Assembly (NCBI GenBank): GCA_029834535.1
Contig: JAQMWT010000392.1
Location: 31,230-95,229, forward strand
Origin: Chrysophaeum taylorii
Taxonomy: Eukaryota; Sar; Pelagophyceae; Pelagomonadales; Pelagomonadaceae
Direction of reading: 5' to 3'
Length of the DNA: 64,000 bases
A program made the translations under genes and the position numbers. Positions 61,113 through 64,000 of this stretch are shown one piece after another. Each line of letters starts with the position of its first letter. Positions within the stretch are counted from its first letter, which is position 1. The notes beneath the pieces were generated by a model. The model worked only from the letters and a program-made list of their open reading frames with translations. It did not search any database and was not told where the DNA came from.

Positions 61113-61934
61113 TTAAGATGTTGTACACGCGATCAGATAACAGTATGAATCACATGGTGGTATTTGGTGGCTTGAAGCCTGAGTTTTACGAGCTTGTGTT
61201 TGCTCGAGCGTTACAAGAAGGTCAAGATGCTCCAGGTGCATCTGAGTAATAAGCCGAAGATCCAGTGCCAATGGTATTTGAGTAGTGGCGTCTGTGGCTG
61301 CATCGGTTACTGATAAGACTAAATGAGCAAGTGACGAATGTTGTGTTAGATTGCTGGTCAAGAGATGTAGCTCCTCTGGCAAATGATACGTGCGTATGAT
61401 GGTTGCGCATATATGACCAGCTGAGCACCCGTTACAGGAGGGTTGGAAGGAAGTAGCATTACGTGCACATACGTTAGGTTGTATGGGCGCCTGATCGGTG
61501 TTGTGACAAGCACAACAAATGTTAGTGGTGATAGTTGAGATGGGAATATGACCATTCTTCTTGTGGTCATCTGTGTTAAGGTGACTCAGCACTTCAGTGG
61601 GGAGTTCACTAGGTGCTTGTGACTTCGAATTATATGTGGTAGAAGCAAGAAATGTAGGATGACAGGATGAAACGCTCACGTTTGGGGCCTCTGTATGTAG
61701 CAGCCAATAGAAGTAATAGCAGGAGCAGCTTCCCAAAATGTAGTAATGGGTAGGCGCATGGATATGAGCGTCGTAAGTTCCACAAACAGTAAAGAGTCAG
61801 CAGATTCATATATCGAGTTGAGTGCCGTAGAGATTTCCGCTCGCATAACAGAAGAGAGAAAGGGCGTGGGAGGAGTACGGAAGCTCTCAGAACGAGAGAA
61901 TCCTCGTTCAATCAGGGCAAAATCCATGTTGAGG
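61113..61934 (-). pseudogene. ORF downstream of Copia element 2 RNase H, unknown
   Basis: From an ATG at about 61928: MDFALIERGFSRSESFRTPP, with a frame change near 61680 continuing for ~190 residues (HLNTDDHKKNGHIPISTITT; ICCACHNTDQ; CNGCSAGHICATI). The Cys/His-rich part could bind zinc. Its position after RNase H makes it either a third ORF of the Copia element or the gag of a neighbouring copy in the same orientation. No family is recognised. Confidence 0.35.
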
Positions 61935-62169
61935 CCATCGCTGGTGTCGGTGAGACAGTAGCAGCCTGGGAGGTAGTAGGAGTGACAGTGGTTATGGGTT
62001 GTCGCATTTGAAACAACTTGGGAGAGAGCCACGGCGACGGGAGTGTCAAAGAGCAATACGTAACTGAACGAAGTACAACAAAAAATGTGGCAAGAAGGTA
62101 AGGCCAGGGATGGTTTGACGACATTGCAGTCACTAGAGTTAGGCATCTTCAATCCATGGGATTGTCGTG

Positions 62170-63730
62170 AAGGCGATGCATACCAGTAGAGAACGAAAAG
62201 TGGGAACTCAGCCGCAAGTGGTTTTGTAAAACCATCGCCACGTTCAGCTTGCCGGGAACATGATGGACTCGTATTTTCTGAAGCGATGTACTCACGGATC
62301 TTAAACCATCTAGTCGACAGTGCCTTGGATCGAGAGGACCATCTGGTTATGGGAACAGCGGCAGCATTGTCAGACAAAAGAGGTAGAACTTCTGATGAAG
62401 CGCATCTCAGCAATTGGGTTGTCATTGTCATCGAAGTCAACAGGGTCAGCGGTGTTCTCACCATTAGCATTGTTGACGTAGAAGGTGGGGTTGACGACAA
62501 GGAGTTTCCAACAGCGCGTAGCCAAACAGCATCAGCACAAATACTGAGGCAATCAACTCAGCTTCGTGAGTTGAGCAGGAGACAATCGGTTTGGTTTGCT
62601 TTTCCAACCAATAAGGCAGTTGAAAAGATAGAAGACAAACCCGGTGGTAGATTTCCATCTTCCTGTGCTAAGGAAGGGGCATTGTCAGCGTCAACCATGG
62701 CAACTAAGGGTCAAACTGTCCAGTAGATACATCCTGGTTGGTAGTCAACCACAGTGGATGATCAATTCGATTAGCGGAGACAGTGCGAAGGTGAGCTTCA
62801 ATGGCATTACCTTTAGGGTGAAACCAGAGGCGAAGTGAGCGGTTTCCGGCTTCTTGAGGTAGCGAAGTAAATGTCTGCATTTGGACGTGAACATACGGGG
62901 TGCATGCCACGCGAACATCTGCCAGGCTTGTGAAGTCAGGTCTGCAGGCAACATGAACACCAGCTTGCCAAGGAGGGTGGCAAAGTGCGAGTTGATGTAC
63001 AACCTGTTTCAGTGCTGGGAGTGCCATCTTTATACTTGAAGGACGATGACATAGATATTTAGCAGGGTCAGTTGCTGCAAGACTGGGTGATCAGCAGGGT
63101 CATCAACGGCTTGCACATCAGAAGAAATGGAGCCATCAGATGTGCGACACACACATGCCTAGGAGGGTGGACAGGTTCAAACTGTCTACAGCATACGTTG
63201 GAGGCATCCTGTAAATCAGTCGCGAAGGTCGTCATTGGACACAATAACAATGTCGTCTACAGACAGACTGCATACGACGAACTTAACGCGCGGATACTCG
63301 AGCGCGCAGCAAGAGTCGAATGCAGGCGTTTGTAACCAAGGCTACGGAAGAAGCCGTCTATCTCTTTGTTCCAAAGGGATGGTGATTGCGAGTCCATAAA
63401 GTGACTTCAGCAGCCGGTAGACGTCGGCCCTTGTACTTAGCGTCATCGGGGTCGATAAGCTTGATGCCGTCTGGTAATTGAACATAGACGGCATCGATGT
63501 CAGACTGAACGAAGGCGTTCGGGACGTCGCATGGTAGACAGGCAATTGCGTATGCTGCAATAGCTGTAGTACGGATTGCGGTCATAGTGGCCATGGGGCT
63601 GAAGGTACCAAAGAATCGGCGCCAAGAGATGCGGAAGCCACGTAGTACGAAGGCGAAACGCCTTGTGCTGTAACTTGCCTGCAGAGTCTGTTTTAATCTT
63701 CAGCACCATCTTGCTGTCAATAGGACGAGA
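62170..63730 (-). mobile_element. Copia-type element 2: reverse transcriptase and RNase H, decayed
   Basis: On the minus strand: MVLKIKTDSAGKLQHKA (63709), FSPMATMTAIRTTAIAAYAI, CDVPNAFVQSDIDAVYVQLP and DGIKLIDPDDAKYKGRRLP, then the catalytic SVDDIVIVSNDD at about 63265-63230, a middle region (MFTSKCRHLLRYLKKPE) and RNase H (LSDNAAAVPITRWSSRSKAL; STRWFKIREYI; RGDGFTKPL at 62215). Frameshifts and stops separate the pieces. The RT matches Copia element 1 in layout (xDVPNAFVQ, IDPDDAKYKGRRLP versus MDPEDAIYKGRRLP), so the two belong to one family. Confidence 0.75.
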
Positions 63731-63932
63731 GCACGTCGGGTAAGGAAAAGTTTGAAGCAGCCAAAGCGGATAATGTCGTGGAGTTCCTGGCGATGGCCTT
63801 GGCGGCGCCTGTTTTCAGGCGACAAACCGTGGAGGCACTTAAGTTTATATTCGTCAATGCAAACGTCCGCTTCTTGGACCTTATATTCAATGGAAACGTC
63901 CGCTTCTTGGACCTTATATTCGTCAGGACCAA
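63717..63932 (-). other. Short ORF with two tandem 12-residue repeats
   Basis: Two copies of NIRSKKRTF follow one another (a 36 bp tandem duplication at about 63873-63930). It lies at the 5' side of the Copia RT frame and may be part of the integrase-RT linker. Nothing recognisable lies between 63933 and the window end. Confidence 0.3.
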
Positions 63933-64000
63933 CAGTGGCTGGTGAATTATAGTTTAGCGACGTTGCGGTCGAGGCAGTGTGCGCAACTTCGGGATAAGCG

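Overview
This window is nuclear DNA from a eukaryote, most likely a unicellular alga with a red-derived secondary plastid; a photosynthetic stramenopile such as a pelagophyte fits best. Four things support this. The host genes are very GC-rich, packed with 10-65 bp between neighbours on alternating strands, and have few, ~50 bp introns. One protein (36155-41071, -) opens with a signal peptide whose predicted cleavage site (ADA|FV) puts Phe at +1, the bipartite plastid-targeting signature of stramenopiles and cryptophytes. TFIIE-beta, a K+-dependent-type Na+/Ca2+ exchanger and a CAMK-like kinase are eukaryotic families. About two thirds of the window is transposon-derived. The lineage is an inference; no rRNA or plastid marker is present.

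Layout. 1-3442: host island with the 5' end of a coiled-coil gene, an FKBP prolyl isomerase with a C-terminal membrane anchor, TFIIE-beta and an unknown gene. 3890-9535: four ~1 kb repeats, each holding a decayed C-terminal piece of a Helitron/PIF1-type helicase, plus a ~365 bp TATA-bearing satellite. 10068-17460: two Mutator-like (MULE) transposons joined tail to tail in a large palindrome; one holds most of a transposase gene with SWIM finger and a Tudor-like tail. 17918-20623: a LINE 3' end and unassigned DNA. 20624-25336: second host island (kinase with a giant activation-loop insert, a polyQ protein, a coiled-coil protein, an NCKX-like exchanger). 25337-28980: mostly unassigned. 29042-32191: three more helicase repeats, the last inverted. 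32327-33916: a GST and a thioredoxin-like gene diverging from a 12 bp gap. 34237-34392: tandem hairpins, followed by a LINE 3' end. 36155-41071: a 1638-aa plastid-targeted repeat protein. 42193-64000: nested LTR retrotransposons: a Gypsy gag, an AT-richer Copia element itself hit by a LINE, a second Gypsy element with a C5-cytosine DNA methyltransferase domain inside pol, and a Copia element on the minus strand.

Two items stand out. The Gypsy element at about 51400-59917 carries a cytosine-5 methyltransferase domain between protease and reverse transcriptase; this architecture has been described in dinoflagellates and charophytes and would be a further case here. The 1638-aa protein, built from about thirteen near-identical 94-aa units each with four DYLSSV motifs, has the general design of the repeat linker proteins that condense Rubisco in pyrenoids (EPYC1, PYCO1) without sharing their sequence; that role is a hypothesis only.

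Most transposon genes contain frameshifts and stops; coordinates given for them are spans of recognisable coding sequence, not intact genes.
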